NCBI RefSeq assembly: GCF_000711885.1
Contig: NZ_JONK01000005.1
Coordinates: forward strand, 62,001 to 126,000
Origin: Chromobacterium haemolyticum DSM 19808
GTDB taxonomy: Bacteria; Pseudomonadota; Gammaproteobacteria; Burkholderiales; Chromobacteriaceae
DNA: 64,000 nucleotides
Reading direction: 5' to 3'
Shown: positions 26,467 through 35,982 of the stretch, in pieces
How the letters are laid out: every line of letters begins with the position of its first letter
Numbering within the stretch: the first letter of the stretch is position 1
The notes under the pieces: model-generated
Told to the model about the DNA's origin: nothing
Seen by the model: the letters and a program-made list of their open reading frames with translations, nothing else
Databases searched by the model: none
Translations under genes and position numbers: made by a program

Positions 26467-27612
26467 TTATTTCCAGCCCAGCATCAGCTTGATGCTGTCC
26501 CACAGCCGGCTGAAGAAGCCGCCTTCTTCCACTGCTTTCAAGGCCACCACCGGGCGTTCGAACAGCGGCTTGCCGTCCAGGGAAACCACCAGCTTGCCCA
26601 CCACCTGGCCGGCTTTGACCGGGGCGATCAGCGGCTGCATCGTGGTCAGGTCTGCCTTGAGCTTGGCGGCCTGGCCCTTGGCCACGGTGGCGAAGACATC
26701 GTTGGCGAAGCCGACGGAAACGGTTTTGGCCGCGCCCTTGTAGATGGGCAGCTCGGACACCGGTTTGGCACCGCTATACAGTTTGGGCGTATCGTAAAAC
26801 TGCAAGCCGTAGTTGAGCAGCTTGGAGCTTTCCACCGCGCGCGCCTCCGGGCTGGCGGTGCCCACCACCACCGAAATCACGCGACGGCCGTCGCGATGGC
26901 TGGTGGTGATCATGTTGTAGCCGGCGCTGTCGGTGTAGCCTGTTTTCATGCCGTCGACGTTGGGGTCGCGGTAGAGCAGCAGGTTGCGGTTGGGCTGCTT
27001 GATGTTGTTATAGGTGAAGGACTTGATCGAGTAGATCGGGTAGAACTCCGGAAAGTCGCGGATCAGCGCGCCGGCCAGAATGCCCAGATCGTGCACGGTA
27101 GTGTAGTGCTCCGGATTGGGCAGGCCGGTGGCGTTGCGGAACTGGGTGTTCTTCATGCCCAGCTTCTGTGCCTGCTGGGTCATCACTTGTGCGAACACTT
27201 CTTCGCTGCCGGCAATGGCTTCGGCCAGCGTCACGCAGGCGTCGTTGCCGGATTGCACGATCATGCCCTTGATCAGGTCATCGACTTTGGCCGGGACCTT
27301 GGGGTCCAGGAACATGCGCGAGCCTTCGGTCTTCCAGCCCTTTTGCGACACCGTCAGTGTTTGCTCCAGGGTCAGCCGCTTTTCCTTCAAGGCCTTGAAG
27401 GTGAGGTAGGCGGTCATCAGTTTGGTCAGCGAGGCCGGCTCCACGCGAGCGTCCGGGTCGCGCTCCGCCAGCACTTGTCCGCTGTTGAAGTCGGTCAGGT
27501 AATAGGCCTTGCCGGCGATCTCGGGCGCGGGCGGCAGGAAGGCGGCGGAAGCGAAAGAGACGGACGGCAGCGCGATCGCCGCTGCCGTGAGAATGCTGGT
27601 GAATGTTTTCAT
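26467..27612 (-). CDS. dacA: D-alanyl-D-alanine carboxypeptidase (PBP5/6 type)
   Basis: 381 aa. Trims the terminal D-Ala of peptidoglycan stem peptides in the periplasm. Signal peptide MKTFTSILTAAAIALPSVSFASA. The penicillin-binding motifs are complete: SLTK (Ser61, Lys64), SGN and KTGYTDSAG. The C-terminal helix (FFSRLWDSIKLMLGWK) is the amphipathic membrane anchor of PBP5/6. The start at 27612 is fixed by the signal peptide. A repeat element now lies between it and ybeD. Confidence 0.95.
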   Translation of the reverse strand: MKTFTSILTAAAIALPSVSFASAAFLPPAPEIAGKAYYLTDFNSGQVLAERDPDARVEPASLTKLMTAYLTFKALKEKRLTLEQTLTVSQKGWKTEGSRMFLDPKVPAKVDDLIKGMIVQSGNDACVTLAEAIAGSEEVFAQVMTQQAQKLGMKNTQFRNATGLPNPEHYTTVHDLGILAGALIRDFPEFYPIYSIKSFTYNNIKQPNRNLLLYRDPNVDGMKTGYTDSAGYNMITTSHRDGRRVISVVVGTASPEARAVESSKLLNYGLQFYDTPKLYSGAKPVSELPIYKGAAKTVSVGFANDVFATVAKGQAAKLKADLTTMQPLIAPVKAGQVVGKLVVSLDGKPLFERPVVALKAVEEGGFFSRLWDSIKLMLGWK

Positions 27613-27840
27613 TGTTCCTATGGGCAACGCTGGGGGTTGAAGTCCAAATAGTAGCCGTTGATTATACACGCGGATTGCCGTCCGGTTGCCGCGAAGTGGC
27701 GATTTTCTGTGGGCGGGACGGCTGGGGCCGTTGCGATGCCGCAATGCAACAATCCAATATTATCAAGGCTTCCCGTTCAGTTGGAGTTCCTGCTACTCTG
27801 GCAGTTCAAGGAAAATAATGATCGGGACAAAGGCTTTGCC

Positions 27841-29370
27841 ATGCAAGAGAAGCAAGACTATCTGGAACGCATCCTGACGTCGCGGGTTTACGACGTCGCC
27901 ATCGAAACGCCGCTGGAGCTGGCGCCCAATCTGTCGCGCCGCTATCGCAACACGATTCTGCTCAAGCGCGAGGATCTGCAGCCGGTGTTCTCCTTCAAGC
28001 TGCGCGGCGCCTACAACAAGATGGCCAAGCTCAGCGCGGAGCAGCGCGCGCGCGGCGTGATCACCGCCAGCGCCGGCAACCATGCGCAGGGCGTGGCGCT
28101 GTCCGCCAGCAGGCTGGGTTGCGAAGCCACCATCGTGATGCCGGTGACCACCCCGCAGATCAAAATCGACGCGGTCAAGCAATACGGCGGCCTGGTGGTG
28201 TTGCATGGGGACTCTTTCAACGAGGCCTTTCTGCACGCATCCGAATTAGCCGCTCAAAACGGCATGACGTATATTCCTCCGTTCGACGATCCGGACGTGA
28301 TCGCCGGCCAGGGCACCATAGGCATGGAGATTTTGCGTCAACATCCGGACGGCTTGAACGCGATCTTCGTCGCCATCGGCGGCGGCGGTTTGGCTGCCGG
28401 CATCGCCAGCTTCATCAAACGGCTGAAGCCGGACATCAAGGTGATTGGCGTGCAGCCGGTGGATTCCGACGCAATGCGTCAATCCATCGCCAAGGGCGAG
28501 CGGGTGGAGTTGAAGGACGTGGGCTTGTTCGCCGACGGGGTGGCGGTGAAGCTGGTGGGCGAGGAGACCTTCCGCATCTGTCGCGAATTGCTGGACGAGA
28601 TCATCCTGGTGGACACCGACGCCATCTGCGCGGCGATCAAGGACATCTTCGAAGATACCCGCTCCATCGTGGAGCCGGCGGGCGCCTTGGCGGTGGCCGG
28701 CGCCAAGGCTTACGTGGAGCGCGAAGGCTGCGTGGATCAGACTCTGGTGGCGATCTCCTGTGGCGCGAATATGAATTTCGATCGCCTGCGCCATGTGTCC
28801 GAGCGTTCCGAGCTAGGCGAGCGGCGCGAGGCCATCATCGCGGTGACCATTCCGGAAAAACCGGGCAGCTTCAAGCGCTTCTGTACCGTGATCGGGGGCC
28901 GCAACATCACCGAGTTCAATTATCGCTTTGCCGATCCAGGCACCGCTCATGTCTTCGTCGGCGTGCAAATCAGCGGCAAGCAGGACCTGGAGGGCATACT
29001 CGCCAGCCTCAATGCTCACGAGCTGGAGAGCATTGACCTGACTGATAATGAGCTGGCCAAGCTGCATATTCGTCATTTGGTGGGCGGCCATGCGCCGCAG
29101 TTGAAGGACGAGCGGGTGCTGCGCTTCGAGTTTCCGGACCGTCCCGGCGCGCTGATGCGTTTCCTGGAAGCGATGAGCGTGGACTGGAACATCAGCTTGT
29201 TCCATTATCGCAATCACGGCGCGGATTACGGCCGCGTATTGGTGGGCGTTCAGGTGCCGGCCAGCGACGATGCCGAGTTCCAGCGTTTCCTCGATAATCT
29301 GGGCTATCCCTATGTCGAGGAAACCCAGAATCCGGCTTACAAGCTGTTTCTGGGCAAGACCATACGTTGA
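27841..29370 (+). CDS. ilvA: Threonine ammonia-lyase, biosynthetic (IlvA)
   Basis: 509 aa PLP enzyme, first step of isoleucine synthesis (threonine to 2-oxobutanoate). The PLP lysine is Lys53 in SFKLRGAYNKM; SAGNHAQG and the glycine loop IGGGGLAAGI follow. The C-terminal half carries two ACT-like regulatory repeats (EKPGSFKRFCTVIGGRNITEF and DRPGALMRFLEAM), the long, isoleucine-inhibited form. The start at 27841 matches the family; the open frame upstream is promoter sequence. Confidence 0.96.
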   Translation: MQEKQDYLERILTSRVYDVAIETPLELAPNLSRRYRNTILLKREDLQPVFSFKLRGAYNKMAKLSAEQRARGVITASAGNHAQGVALSASRLGCEATIVMPVTTPQIKIDAVKQYGGLVVLHGDSFNEAFLHASELAAQNGMTYIPPFDDPDVIAGQGTIGMEILRQHPDGLNAIFVAIGGGGLAAGIASFIKRLKPDIKVIGVQPVDSDAMRQSIAKGERVELKDVGLFADGVAVKLVGEETFRICRELLDEIILVDTDAICAAIKDIFEDTRSIVEPAGALAVAGAKAYVEREGCVDQTLVAISCGANMNFDRLRHVSERSELGERREAIIAVTIPEKPGSFKRFCTVIGGRNITEFNYRFADPGTAHVFVGVQISGKQDLEGILASLNAHELESIDLTDNELAKLHIRHLVGGHAPQLKDERVLRFEFPDRPGALMRFLEAMSVDWNISLFHYRNHGADYGRVLVGVQVPASDDAEFQRFLDNLGYPYVEETQNPAYKLFLGKTIR

Positions 29371-29433
29371 ACCGGGCCGGCGGGCTGCTTATGGTCGGCA
29401 GCCTGACGTCGCGCTCCTTCATTGAAGCGAATC

Positions 29434-30081
29434 ATGATCAAGGCAGTTCTATTCGATCTGGACGGCACCCTGGCCGACACCGCGCGTGATCTGGGCGCCG
29501 CGCTCAACCGCTTGTTGGCCGAGGAGGGCCTGCCGCCGCAGCCTTACGCGGCGGTGCGGCCCATCGCCAGCCATGGCGCGCGCGGGCTGGTCAGCCTGGG
29601 TTTCGGCATAGACCGTGAACACCCTCGTTTCGAGGAGTATCGTTTGCGCTTCTTGGATCATTACGAGCACAGCTTCGCCGACGAGACTGTATTGTTCGAC
29701 GGCGTCAACGGCCTGATCCAGGGCTTGATGGACAAGGGGCTGACGTGGGGCATCATCACCAATAAGCCGATGCGCTTTACCGACCGCTTGGTGCCGTCGT
29801 TGCCTTTTATCACGGCGCCGGCGGTGACGGTCAGCGGCGACACCGTGGGCGTGCCCAAGCCGGACCCGAGGCCGATGCGTTATGCGGCCGATCAGATCGG
29901 CATCGCGCCCGAGCATTGCCTGTACGTGGGCGACGCCGAGCGCGACATCGCCGCCGGCCGCAGCGTGGGCATGAAAACGGTGTTGGCCAATTGGGGTTAC
30001 ATTGCCGACAGCGACCGGCCGGCGGAGTGGGGCGCCGACCTCGCCATCGATTATCCGCTGCAATTGCTCGACTACGTTTGA
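29434..30081 (+). CDS. HAD phosphatase, phosphoglycolate-phosphatase-like
   Basis: 215 aa haloacid-dehalogenase hydrolase (subfamily IA). Motif I is FDLDGTLADTARDL, motif II Thr in IITNKP, motif III Lys in GVPKPDP, motif IV YVGDAERDIAAG. I start at the ATG at 29434; a TTG four codons upstream is possible. It is similar to Gph and to MupP (MurNAc-6-phosphate phosphatase), and the sequence alone does not decide between these. It follows ilvA by 63 bases and shares its terminator. Confidence 0.87.
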   Translation: MIKAVLFDLDGTLADTARDLGAALNRLLAEEGLPPQPYAAVRPIASHGARGLVSLGFGIDREHPRFEEYRLRFLDHYEHSFADETVLFDGVNGLIQGLMDKGLTWGIITNKPMRFTDRLVPSLPFITAPAVTVSGDTVGVPKPDPRPMRYAADQIGIAPEHCLYVGDAERDIAAGRSVGMKTVLANWGYIADSDRPAEWGADLAIDYPLQLLDYV

Positions 30082-30096
30082 GCGGCGGCGGGAATG

Positions 30097-30126
30097 AAAA
30101 AAGCCACGGTGTCCCGTGGCTTTTTT
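30097..30126. terminator. Bidirectional terminator after the HAD phosphatase gene
   Basis: AAAAAAGCCACGG / CCGTGGCTTTTTT stem between convergent genes. Confidence 0.92.
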
Positions 30127-30145
30127 GTTTTCGGCCTGATGGCTC

Positions 30146-31276
30146 TCAGGCGCGCAGGTTTTGCGCTATCGCATAGATGGGGGACAGGGCCGCCTCGCCT
30201 AGGCGCAGGCTGCGCTGTCCGCTCCAGCCGAAGTCGTCGTCCGGCAGATTGGCGTTGTCCTTGAACGGCATTTCCAGCGTGAAGGCGAGGCAGCCGAAGT
30301 TTTCGCACACCCAGTTGGTGGCGATGGTCATATTGGCCTTGCCCGGCGCGTTGCGCGGGTAGCCGTGCTCGGTCTGGTAGTCCGGGCTGGCCAGCAGCAA
30401 GTGGTGGCGGAACTGGTCGGCCAGGGTTTCCAGTCGCTCGTTCCACGACGGCACGCCCTCGGTGCCGGCCAGGAACACATAGGGGATGTTCTCATCGCCG
30501 TGGATGTCCAGGAACAGGTCCACGCCGGTTTCCTGCATCTTGTTGCGCACCGCCAGCACTTCCGGGCTGGTTTCCGCGCTGGGGTTGGCCCATTCACGAT
30601 TGAGGTTGGCGCCCGCGGCGTTGGTGCGCAGGTTGCCTAGCACCGAGCCGTCCGGATTCATGTTCGGCACCACGTAGAAGGTGGCGCGGTCCAGCAGCGC
30701 GCGGCTGGTGGGGTCTTGCGGGTCCAGCAGGCGATTGAGCAGGCCCTCGATAAACCATTCCGCCATGGTTTCGCCGGGGTGTTGGCGGGCGATGATCCAG
30801 ATTTTCAGATCCGATTCCACCTCGTGGCCTATGGTCAGCAGATTGATGTCGCGCTGCTGCACGGTAAAGCCCAGGTCGCTGACCTGACACAGGCCAGAGC
30901 CTTGCGCCTGGCCGATCAGGTTCAGATGCTGATCGTAGGAATAGGGTTCGAAATAGGCGTAATAGATGCTGCCGGACAACGGCACATGATCTATCGTCAT
31001 CACCCCGTTTTCGTAGTGGGTGGGCACGCGGAACCAGTTGATGCGGTCGTAGGAGGCCACCGCCTGGTAGTCGATCCAGCCATCCGGATACGCGCTTTGG
31101 CCGGCGTTCAGAAAGTTGAAGGTGCAGTGCTGATAAGCGGCGCCTTGCACGCGGAAGTAAAACCACTGGGCAAATTCGGCCGCATTGTCGCGGCGGATGC
31201 GCAGTTGGATGTCTTCGTAGTTGTTGGCGGAGACGATCTCGATGCTGCCGGCGTCAAAGTTGCTGCTGATTTTCAT
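30146..31276 (-). CDS. M14 zinc carboxypeptidase, cytosolic carboxypeptidase-like
   Basis: 376 aa with no signal peptide. An N-terminal beta-sandwich-like domain of about 110 residues precedes the M14 domain, as in the cytosolic carboxypeptidases (CCP, deglutamylase group). The zinc motif is RQHPGETMAEW (HxxE), with LDIHGDE later carrying the third ligand, and the catalytic Glu is in TLEMPF. Substrate residues in NMNPDGS and NLNREW are also typical. Eukaryotic relatives remove glutamates from tubulin tails; the bacterial substrate is unknown. Convergent with the HAD gene. Confidence 0.9.
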   Translation of the reverse strand: MKISSNFDAGSIEIVSANNYEDIQLRIRRDNAAEFAQWFYFRVQGAAYQHCTFNFLNAGQSAYPDGWIDYQAVASYDRINWFRVPTHYENGVMTIDHVPLSGSIYYAYFEPYSYDQHLNLIGQAQGSGLCQVSDLGFTVQQRDINLLTIGHEVESDLKIWIIARQHPGETMAEWFIEGLLNRLLDPQDPTSRALLDRATFYVVPNMNPDGSVLGNLRTNAAGANLNREWANPSAETSPEVLAVRNKMQETGVDLFLDIHGDENIPYVFLAGTEGVPSWNERLETLADQFRHHLLLASPDYQTEHGYPRNAPGKANMTIATNWVCENFGCLAFTLEMPFKDNANLPDDDFGWSGQRSLRLGEAALSPIYAIAQNLRA

Positions 31277-31361
31277 GCGCTGAACCTATTGGTTTCCTGA
31301 AACGTGCTTAAGGCTGCGATTGTAAACCTGTCGTCGCTCACATGCCATCCTCCGGCGCAAG

Positions 31362-31393
31362 GCAAAGAAAAACCCCGTCGGCTGGACGGGGTT
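31362..31393 (-). terminator. Terminator of the phasin gene
   Basis: Read on the minus strand: AACCCCGTC-CAGCC-GACGGGGTTTTTCTTTG. Confidence 0.88.
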
Positions 31394-31416
31394 GTGCTTT
31401 AGCCTTAAAACTGCGC

Positions 31417-31971
31417 TTAGGCGGTGGGCGCGCGCTTGCTGGCGGTCTTCACGGCATCGGCGGTGGCGCTGGTGGCGGCCTTGACGCTGCTGTCGGTGAA
31501 TTCCACCACTTGCTGGGCGGCTTTGCTGAAGGTGTTGACCGCGGCGGCGGCGGCGGCCACCGAGCTCTTCACCGCGTTCAGCGCGGCGTCGGAGCCGGCC
31601 GGAGCATTCTTGGCCGCGGACTCGATCGCGCCGATCAGCGACTTGTTGAAGCTGCCCAGGTTTTCTTCAGCCAGCTTGGTCAGTTCGCTTTGAGCGGAGG
31701 AAACGATGTCGTACAGATTGCGGGAGTTGGCCAGAGCGGTGTCGATGTTCTGGGTGGCCAGCTTGTTCAGATGGCTGACCGCTTCTTGCGGGTCGGTCAC
31801 GCCGCTCAGTTGCTTGGCGATTTTGACGTTTTCTTCCAGCGACTGCTTGGAGATTTCCAGGTTCAGCTTGACCAGGCGCTCGGCGCTATCCAGAGTGATT
31901 TGCGAAAAGCGGAAAATAGTTTCCAGACCGTTGAGGGACAGCTTGTTCAGTTGCTCATTGCTGATGGACAT
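31417..31971 (-). CDS. phaP: Phasin (PHA granule-associated protein)
   Basis: 184 aa helical, Ala-rich protein that coats polyhydroxyalkanoate granules. The N-terminal part (NGLETIFRFSQITLDSAERLVKLNLEISKQSLEE, described here in part) is the phasin domain. The C-terminus is an Ala/Thr/Lys tail. I start it at MSISNEQ (31971) with GGAGG upstream. It is divergent from phaR, with a shared operator region, the usual arrangement for PhaR-controlled phaP. Confidence 0.92.
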   Translation of the reverse strand: MSISNEQLNKLSLNGLETIFRFSQITLDSAERLVKLNLEISKQSLEENVKIAKQLSGVTDPQEAVSHLNKLATQNIDTALANSRNLYDIVSSAQSELTKLAEENLGSFNKSLIGAIESAAKNAPAGSDAALNAVKSSVAAAAAAVNTFSKAAQQVVEFTDSSVKAATSATADAVKTASKRAPTA

Positions 31972-32025
31972 AATGTATTCCTCCGCTGTGGGGTGAGGCC
32001 TTCTAAGGAGATAGTCTGAATCAAA

Positions 32026-32077
32026 AATTTTGCACTGCACAATGACGTCTAAATGTATCATGCAATGCAGCAAAATT
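32026..32077. promoter_or_regulatory. Candidate PhaR operator between phaP and phaR
   Basis: An imperfect inverted repeat rich in TGC/GCA: AATTTTGCACTGCAC (32026-32040) and TGCAATGCAGCAAAATT (32061-32077). PhaR proteins are known to bind TGC-rich sites, so this is a natural target in the divergent promoter. Confidence 0.55.
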
Positions 32078-32171
32078 GGGAGCATTGACTGAAGATTTAC
32101 TCTAGCGTGTTGTATTTATGATAAATTGCCGGCACACGGCACACCGTAACAAAATAAACCGGGAGCGTTAC

Positions 32172-32738
32172 ATGAGTGTTGAAAAGCGGGTCATCAAAAA
32201 GTACCCGAACCGCCGGCTGTACGATACCGCCACCAGTTCCTACATCACCTTGGGGGATGTGAAGCAATTGGTGCTTGATAATGTGGATATTCAAGTCGTC
32301 GACGCCAAGAGCCAAGAGGACATCACCCGCAGTGTGCTGTTGCAGATCATCCTGGAGGAGGAGAACGGCGGCATGCCGATGTTCAGCTACGAGGTGCTGA
32401 CCCAGTTCATCCGCTCTTACGGCCAGGCCATGCAAGGCATGATGGGGCCTTTCCTGGAGAACAATCTGCAACTGTTCGCCCAGCTGCAGCAGAAAATGCA
32501 GGAACAAACCCGCGCGATTTACGGCGACAACACCATGTTGAACGCTAATCTGTGGGGGGAGTTCATGAAATTTCAGGGGCCGGCGGTGCAGAACATGATG
32601 GCCAACTACATGGAACAGAGCACCAGCATGTTCCTGGACATGCAGAACCGGATGCAGGAACAGACCAAGCAACTGTTCGGCGGCTTCGCTTTCCCGGCAT
32701 ACAAGCAGGGCGGCGAGGACGACAAAGACCCGTCCTAA
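32172..32738 (+). CDS. phaR: Polyhydroxyalkanoate synthesis repressor PhaR
   Basis: 188 aa. The N-terminal DNA/PHA-binding domain begins KRVIKKYPNRRLYDTATSSYI, diagnostic of PhaR. The middle holds the accumulation-regulator motif (MFSYEVLTQFIRSYGQAMQG), followed by a Gln/Met-rich coiled region. GGGAG precedes the ATG at 32172. PhaR senses free PHA surface and represses phaP. Its TAA stop overlaps the start of repeat copy F. Confidence 0.95.
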   Translation: MSVEKRVIKKYPNRRLYDTATSSYITLGDVKQLVLDNVDIQVVDAKSQEDITRSVLLQIILEEENGGMPMFSYEVLTQFIRSYGQAMQGMMGPFLENNLQLFAQLQQKMQEQTRAIYGDNTMLNANLWGEFMKFQGPAVQNMMANYMEQSTSMFLDMQNRMQEQTKQLFGGFAFPAYKQGGEDDKDPS

Positions 32739-32840
32739 AAACCTGTTTACGATCTGCCGCGCTATGGCGATGCGGCGTGAAAAACGGCTTCGGAAAGCGG
32801 ATGAGTTTTCCGAAGCTTCGCTAAGCGCAGCAAAGATTGA
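32737..32840 (-). repeat. Dispersed TIR repeat, diverged copy F
   Basis: AAAACCTGTTTACGATCTGC and the following GCGCTATGGCGATGCGGCG match the reverse complement of the right ends of copies B and D. The rest (CGGAAAGCGG, GCGCAGCAAAG) is only partly similar, so this is a shortened or decayed copy. Its outer bases include the phaR stop codon. The remaining 200 bases up to 33040 show nothing clear. Confidence 0.65.
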
Positions 32841-33040
32841 GCAGAGGCGGCCGGCTGGAGTGGCCGCCTGTCCGTTTCCATCTGCCGCTCCCTTGGAGGG
32901 CTTGCCATGCTTACCCCCGCATGCTGGATGCCGAGCGCCGTTGACGGCGTCTATTTCTCTCGAGCGGCGTTCGCCGCGTTTCGTTTTCCCCTGTTTTCAT
33001 TAGACGATTCAAACCGGTTGAGCCGGCAAGGCGCCACGAC

Positions 33041-34342
33041 ATGTCCGCCGAGGACTTGAACGCTTGCTTGCGCGAGGCGCAGCGCAGTCATTTAGAGGGG
33101 GACTGGGCGGAGGCAGAACGGCGCTACCGCTCCTGCTTGCGCGATTGGCCGGCTTGCGCCGCCGCCAAATCCTTCCTGGCTTTCCTATTGCTGCAGACTC
33201 AGCGTCCGGGGGAGGCTGAATCTTTGTTGAGCGAGGCGATTTGCTCGGAAACAGGCCATGCGGACTGGCATTTCAGCTTGGGCATGGCGCAGGCGCGACA
33301 GGGGCGCTTGGGCGACGCGCGGCGGGCTTTCGCCGCGGCTGCGGAGCTGGACGGCGGACAGCCTATGTATTGGACCAACCTGGCCGCCGCCTGCGAGCAG
33401 GGCGATGATTTAGCCGCCGCGGAACAGGCTTGCCGGCAGGCGCTGGCAGTGGACGGAGCTTGCGCCGACGCGCACTTTCTGCTGGCCGGATTGTATTTGC
33501 GCCAGGAACGCCATGCCGAGGCGCGGCGGCACAACGCGTTGGGCATCGTGGCGCGGCCCGCCGAGCATGGGCCGATTGCGCGCATCGAGGCCTACTGCGA
33601 GTTGGACCGGCGCGAAGAAGCCTTGGCGCTGCTGCGCGGCTGGCTGGCGCAGGTGCCGGATGATCCGGTGGCCTTGCACCTGCTCGCCGCCTGCGGCGGC
33701 GCGGAGCCGCCGCCGCAATGTAGTCCCGAGTTCATCCGGCGGACTTTCGACGCCAACGCCGAGGCGTTTGACGCGACCCTGGCCAGCTTGCGCTACCAGG
33801 GGCCGCAGTGGCTGGCGCAATGCCTGAAGCGGTTGGGGCCGCCAACGGCCGCTCTGGAGGTCCTGGATCTGGGCTGCGGCACCGGGCTGGCCGGCGTTGC
33901 GCTGCGGCCGTACGCGCGTCGTTTGCAGGGGGTGGATATCAGCGGAGAGATGCTGGGGCGCGCCGCAGCCAAGAGCGTGTACGACGCCTTGACTCAAGGC
34001 GACATCATTGAATTTCTGGCGGAGCTGCCTCCGGCTAGCGATCTGATCTGCTGCCTGGACACCCTCAGCTATTTTGGCGATCTGGGACCGGCCTTAAACT
34101 GGATGGCGCGTGCGCTCAAGCCGGGCGGCCTGTTGCTGTTCAGCATTGAGCGCGCGCTGAGGGCCTTGCCCGAAGGCCACCTGCTGCAGCCCTGCGGGCG
34201 CTATCTGCATGATCCGGACCGGGTGGAGGCGCAACTGATGGCGTGCCGGCTGCGGCTGTTGGAACGGCAAGACATGATGTTGCGGGAGGAAGCGGGGTGC
34301 CCGGTGCCCGGCGCCTTTTTCTGCGCCGAACGTTTGGACTGA
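33041..34342 (+). CDS. TPR-repeat protein with a C-terminal SAM methyltransferase domain
   Basis: 433 aa. Residues about 1-220 form TPR-like helix pairs (AQRSHLEGDWAEAERRYRS, ARQGRLGDARRAFAAAAEL, QACRQALAVDGACADAHFLL). Residues about 250-430 are a class I methyltransferase, with motif I VLDLGCGTGLAG and the later LICCLDTLSYFGDL. It resembles proteins annotated as TPR-containing class I methyltransferases. The substrate is unknown. It is probably monocistronic, with weak AAGG before the ATG. Confidence 0.85.
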   Translation: MSAEDLNACLREAQRSHLEGDWAEAERRYRSCLRDWPACAAAKSFLAFLLLQTQRPGEAESLLSEAICSETGHADWHFSLGMAQARQGRLGDARRAFAAAAELDGGQPMYWTNLAAACEQGDDLAAAEQACRQALAVDGACADAHFLLAGLYLRQERHAEARRHNALGIVARPAEHGPIARIEAYCELDRREEALALLRGWLAQVPDDPVALHLLAACGGAEPPPQCSPEFIRRTFDANAEAFDATLASLRYQGPQWLAQCLKRLGPPTAALEVLDLGCGTGLAGVALRPYARRLQGVDISGEMLGRAAAKSVYDALTQGDIIEFLAELPPASDLICCLDTLSYFGDLGPALNWMARALKPGGLLLFSIERALRALPEGHLLQPCGRYLHDPDRVEAQLMACRLRLLERQDMMLREEAGCPVPGAFFCAERLD

Positions 34343-34347
34343 GCCCG

Positions 34348-34400
34348 CACGTTTGCGTTTTGTGAGCCAGGGCGAGACAAGGCGTTGCGCTTGACGAGGC
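34348..34400 (+). repeat. Possible vestige of the dispersed repeat (copy G)
   Basis: CACGTTTGCGTTTTGTGAGC and then GGGCGAGACAAGGCG resemble the left part of copy D. Only about 50 bases and no second end; it could be chance. Confidence 0.25.
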
Positions 34401-34597
34401 GGAGGTGGAGGCGCCGGACTTGACTATCAAGCGAGGTTTGAAAGGGGATCGTTGCTTGCCGGCGTCCCTATCCTGCCCGGCGCGGGGCCGGCGAAAACGA
34501 ATCGACAAGCCCCCGCGCTCCGAGTCCCTCGCAACGCTGCGCATCGCCTGTCAAATCGTTGTATACTCTCGCGTTTTTCTTCAGCAAGGCCATCATC

Positions 34598-35923
34598 ATG
34601 GCAGACAAGATTCCAAGTATCGGCTTCGTGTCGCTGGGCTGTCCCAAAGCCTCTAGCGACTCCGAGCAGATCCTGACCCGCCTTCGCGCCGAAGGCTACG
34701 ATATATCCGGCAGTTACGCCGGCGCCGACCTGGTGGTGGTCAACACCTGTGGTTTTATTGATTCCGCCGTGGCGGAGTCCCTGGATGCGATTGGCGAAGC
34801 CTTGAACGAGAACGGCAAGGTCATCGTCACCGGCTGTCTGGGGGCCAAGGGCGATGTGGTGCGGGACGCGCATCCGTCGGTCTTGGCCGTGACCGGCCCG
34901 CACGCCACCGACGAGGTGATGAGCGCGGTGCATGCCCATCTGCCCAAGCCACATGATCCCTTCGTCGATCTGGTGCCGGACATCGGCGTGCGGCTGACGC
35001 CCAAGCATTACGCGTATCTGAAGATTTCCGAAGGCTGCAATCACCGTTGCACCTTCTGCATCATTCCGTCCATGCGAGGGGATCTGGAAAGCCGGCCGAT
35101 TCACGATGTGCTGCGCGAAGCGGAGAACCTGGCCAAGGCCGGGGTCAAGGAAATCCTGGTGATCTCGCAAGACACGTCGGCTTACGGGGTGGATACCAAG
35201 TACAAGCTGGGCTTCTACAATGGCCGCCCGGTGAAGACCCGGATGACCGAGCTGTGCGAGGAACTGGGCCGCCACGGCATCTGGGTGCGTTTGCACTACG
35301 TCTATCCTTATCCGCACGTGGATGAGGTGATTCCGCTGATGCGCGACGGCAAGATCCTGCCCTATCTGGACATCCCGTTCCAGCACGCCAGCCAGAAGGT
35401 GCTGAAGCTGATGAAGCGTCCGGCCAATAGCGACAATGTGCTGGCGCGTATCAAGAAGTGGCGCGAGATCTGCCCGGAGTTGGTGATTCGCTCCACCTTC
35501 ATCGTCGGCTTCCCCGGCGAGACCGAGGAGGACTTCGAAGAGCTGTTGACCTTCATCCGCGAGGCGGAGCTGGACCGCGTAGGCTGTTTCACCTATTCGC
35601 CGGTGGAAGGGGCCACCGCCAACGATTTGCCGAATCCGGTGCCGGAAGAGGTGAAGGAAGCCCGCAAAGAGCGCTTCATGGCGGTGCAGGAAGAGATCAG
35701 CGCGCGTCGCCTGGAGCGCCGCGTCGGTCAGACGATGCAGGTATTGGTGGACGAGATCGACGACGAAGGCACGGCGATTTGTCGCAGCTACGCGGATGCG
35801 CCGGAGATCGATGGTCTGGTGTTCGTCGAGGATGCCGCGGACATGCGCGCGGGCGAGTTCTATTCGGTGAAGATTGTCGATTGCAGCGAGCACGATTTGT
35901 GGGGCGAGCGCTTACAGTCTTAA
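34598..35923 (+). CDS. rimO: Ribosomal protein S12 methylthiotransferase RimO
   Basis: 441 aa radical-SAM enzyme that methylthiolates Asp88 of ribosomal protein S12. The N-terminal UPF0004 domain has its cluster cysteines in [25 protein letters not shown] and VTGCLGAKG. The radical-SAM motif is [10 protein letters not shown]-terminal TRAM domain ends the protein. I start at MADKIPSIG (34598), with AAGG upstream and a TATACT box at 34562-34567. Confidence 0.96.
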   Translation: MADKIPSIGFVSLGCPKASSDSEQILTRLRAEGYDISGSYAGADLVVVNTCGFIDSAVAESLDAIGEALNENGKVIVTGCLGAKGDVVRDAHPSVLAVTGPHATDEVMSAVHAHLPKPHDPFVDLVPDIGVRLTPKHYAYLKISEGCNHRCTFCIIPSMRGDLESRPIHDVLREAENLAKAGVKEILVISQDTSAYGVDTKYKLGFYNGRPVKTRMTELCEELGRHGIWVRLHYVYPYPHVDEVIPLMRDGKILPYLDIPFQHASQKVLKLMKRPANSDNVLARIKKWREICPELVIRSTFIVGFPGETEEDFEELLTFIREAELDRVGCFTYSPVEGATANDLPNPVPEEVKEARKERFMAVQEEISARRLERRVGQTMQVLVDEIDDEGTAICRSYADAPEIDGLVFVEDAADMRAGEFYSVKIVDCSEHDLWGERLQS

Positions 35924-35946
35924 GACGCTGATTGGGCCGATCTTCG

Positions 35947-35982
35947 CGGCGCGTCGCCTTCGGGCGACGCGCCGTTTTCATT
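35947..35982. terminator. Terminator between rimO and hypF
   Basis: CGGCGCGTCGCC-TTCG-GGCGACGCGCCG stem with a stable TTCG loop, then TTTTCATTT. Confidence 0.9.
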
